Source: Candidatus Shapirobacteria bacterium (GTDB taxonomy: Bacteria; Patescibacteriota; Microgenomatia; UBA12405). From it: a DNA stretch of 5,653 nucleotides. The position numbers and the translations under genes were made by a program. Each line of letters begins with the position of its first letter. The stretch's first letter is position 1. The notes under the pieces were generated by a model. That model had not been told where the DNA came from, did not search any database, and saw only the letters and a program-made list of their open reading frames with translations. Location of the stretch: assembly GCA_028701645.1 (NCBI GenBank), contig JAQVQI010000011.1, forward strand, positions 1 through 5,653, in the 5' to 3' direction. This document shows, one piece after another, positions 4,964-5,653 of this stretch.

Positions 4964-5533
4964 TTGAGTAGTTTTAGAAATAAAAGTCAAAATAAAAAAT
5001 TTTATAAAATCAATCAGTATATTACTGCGTCTGAAGTCCGTTTACTTGATGATCACGGCAAACAAATTGGAGTGGTGCCAATATCTGAGGCTAGATCTCT
5101 CTCTCAAGAAAGTGGTTTGGACTTAATTGAAATAAACGGCAACGCCAAACCTCCAGTCATTAAACTTATTAGTTTTTCCAAATTTAAATATCAAGAAGCC
5201 AAAAAGCTCCAATCTGAAAAAAAAGGCATAAAGGGAGGAGAACTAAAAGAAATCCAAATGACCCCATTTATAGGCCAAAACGACTATCAAATTCGAGTTG
5301 ATAAAGCCAAAAAATTTTTAGCTACTGGAAATAAAATCAAATTAAGGATAAAATTCCAAGGTCGTCAGATGAATCATCCTGAGTTTGGTCATGATTTAGT
5401 GTCCAAATTTAAATCTGATCTCCAAGAAGTAGCTATTGCCGAAAGTGAAGCCAAACTAATTGGAAAAAGATTAATGATTACTTTTACTCCTTCAAAAAAG
5501 AAGGTAACCAACAATGAAGAAACAAAACAATAA
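4964..5533 (+). CDS. infC: Translation initiation factor IF-3
   Basis: IF-3 binds the 30S subunit, keeps it free of 50S and checks start-codon and initiator-tRNA pairing. The 189-residue length is normal. The N-terminal domain shows KINQYITASEVRLLDDHG (about residues 14-31), GVVPISEA, and LDLIEINGNAKPPVIKLI leading into SKFKYQEAKK. The C-terminal domain begins near LKEIQMTPFIGQNDYQIRV and continues with KAKKFLATGNKIKL, FQGRQMNHPEFG and KRLMITFTPSKKK. No in-frame ATG or GTG exists before the conserved KIN stretch, and the frame is closed by TAG at 4943-4945. TTG at 4964 is therefore the best start (the codon ATA at 4949 is the main alternative), and it has no Shine-Dalgarno sequence. In E. coli infC starts with the rare AUU, which feeds back on IF-3 level. 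Here the start is also weak, but UUG is not the same signal. It lies 25 bases after thrS and overlaps rpmI by 20 bases. Confidence 0.95.
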   Translation: MSSFRNKSQNKKFYKINQYITASEVRLLDDHGKQIGVVPISEARSLSQESGLDLIEINGNAKPPVIKLISFSKFKYQEAKKLQSEKKGIKGGELKEIQMTPFIGQNDYQIRVDKAKKFLATGNKIKLRIKFQGRQMNHPEFGHDLVSKFKSDLQEVAIAESEAKLIGKRLMITFTPSKKKVTNNEETKQ

Positions 5534-5653
5534 ACGAAAAATTAAGAAATCGGTTTCCAATCGATTTGAAGTCACTAAAAACGGCAAAGTTTTACGAATG
5601 TCATCATTCAATCGACATCTTCGCCGTAAAAAAAGCAAAAAACAACTTCGTCG
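5514..5653 (+). CDS. rpmI: 50S ribosomal protein L35, cut by the right window edge
   Basis: L35 is a small, very basic protein of the large ribosomal subunit. The frame from ATG 5514 gives 46 complete codons before the window ends. They contain KIKKSVSNRFEVTKNGKVLR followed by FNRHLRRKKSKKQLR, which matches the L35 pattern KxKKSxxxRFxVTxxGKxxR...RHLxxKKS. The family is usually about 65 residues, so roughly 20 residues are missing on the right. The N-terminus is about four residues longer than the common form, and no other start codon lies between. The ATG lies inside the end of infC in another frame (20-base overlap), so translation is probably coupled. AGAAGG at 5499-5504, nine bases ahead, is the most Shine-Dalgarno-like site near any start in the window. 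rplT (L20) is the expected next gene. Confidence 0.92.
   Translation, partial: MKKQNNKRKIKKSVSNRFEVTKNGKVLRMSSFNRHLRRKKSKKQLR

Noticed and set aside
1..5653. Recoded UGA, CRISPR array, insertion sequence or defence genes
   Set aside because: All complete frames end in TAA without in-frame TGA. There are no regularly spaced repeats, no terminal inverted repeats with a transposase, and every gene longer than the edge fragment is assigned to another role or to DUF5660.

Overview
The window is A/T-rich and densely packed. It looks like part of a small Patescibacteria (CPR) chromosome, most likely the Microgenomates side. The reasons are a DUF5660-type protein known from such genomes, a trigger factor with no isomerase domain, a threonyl-tRNA synthetase with no TGS domain, a tRNA gene without an encoded CCA end, and very short intergenic gaps. 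All five complete reading frames end in TAA and none contains an in-frame TGA, so nothing suggests the UGA-glycine code of Gracilibacteria/Absconditabacteria. The lineage call is inference from family recognition, not from a search.

Layout from left to right: (1) the first codons of a minus-strand gene (56 to 1) that leaves the window; (2) a shared divergent promoter; (3) a short trigger factor (87-893) and a DUF5660 protein (918-1496), each with an extended -10 only a few bases before its ATG, then a hairpin terminator usable from both strands (1513-1538); (4) tRNA-Val(GAC) at 1573-1646; (5) a polytopic membrane glycosyltransferase on the minus strand (1648-3087), whose stop codon lies one base from the tRNA; (6) a 57-base divergent promoter region with mirrored leader sequences; (7) thrS (3145-4938), infC (4964-5533) and the first part of rpmI (5514 to the window edge), running as one operon.

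Most of the window serves protein synthesis: a ribosome-associated chaperone, a tRNA, a tRNA synthetase, an initiation factor and a large-subunit protein. thrS-infC-rpmI is a classic bacterial order, normally followed by rplT, which would lie just beyond the right edge. The glycosyltransferase is the exception. It is a cell-envelope gene placed between the tRNA and thrS, on the opposite strand to both.

No new multi-gene system such as a defence island, CRISPR array, mobile element or biosynthetic cluster is visible. The items most worth a second look are the two divergent promoters with overlapping -10 elements on opposite strands, the mirrored leader pair between the glycosyltransferase and thrS, the near-leaderless and Shine-Dalgarno-poor starts, a tRNA with C in place of the nearly universal T at position 55, and the reduced domain sets of trigger factor and ThrRS.
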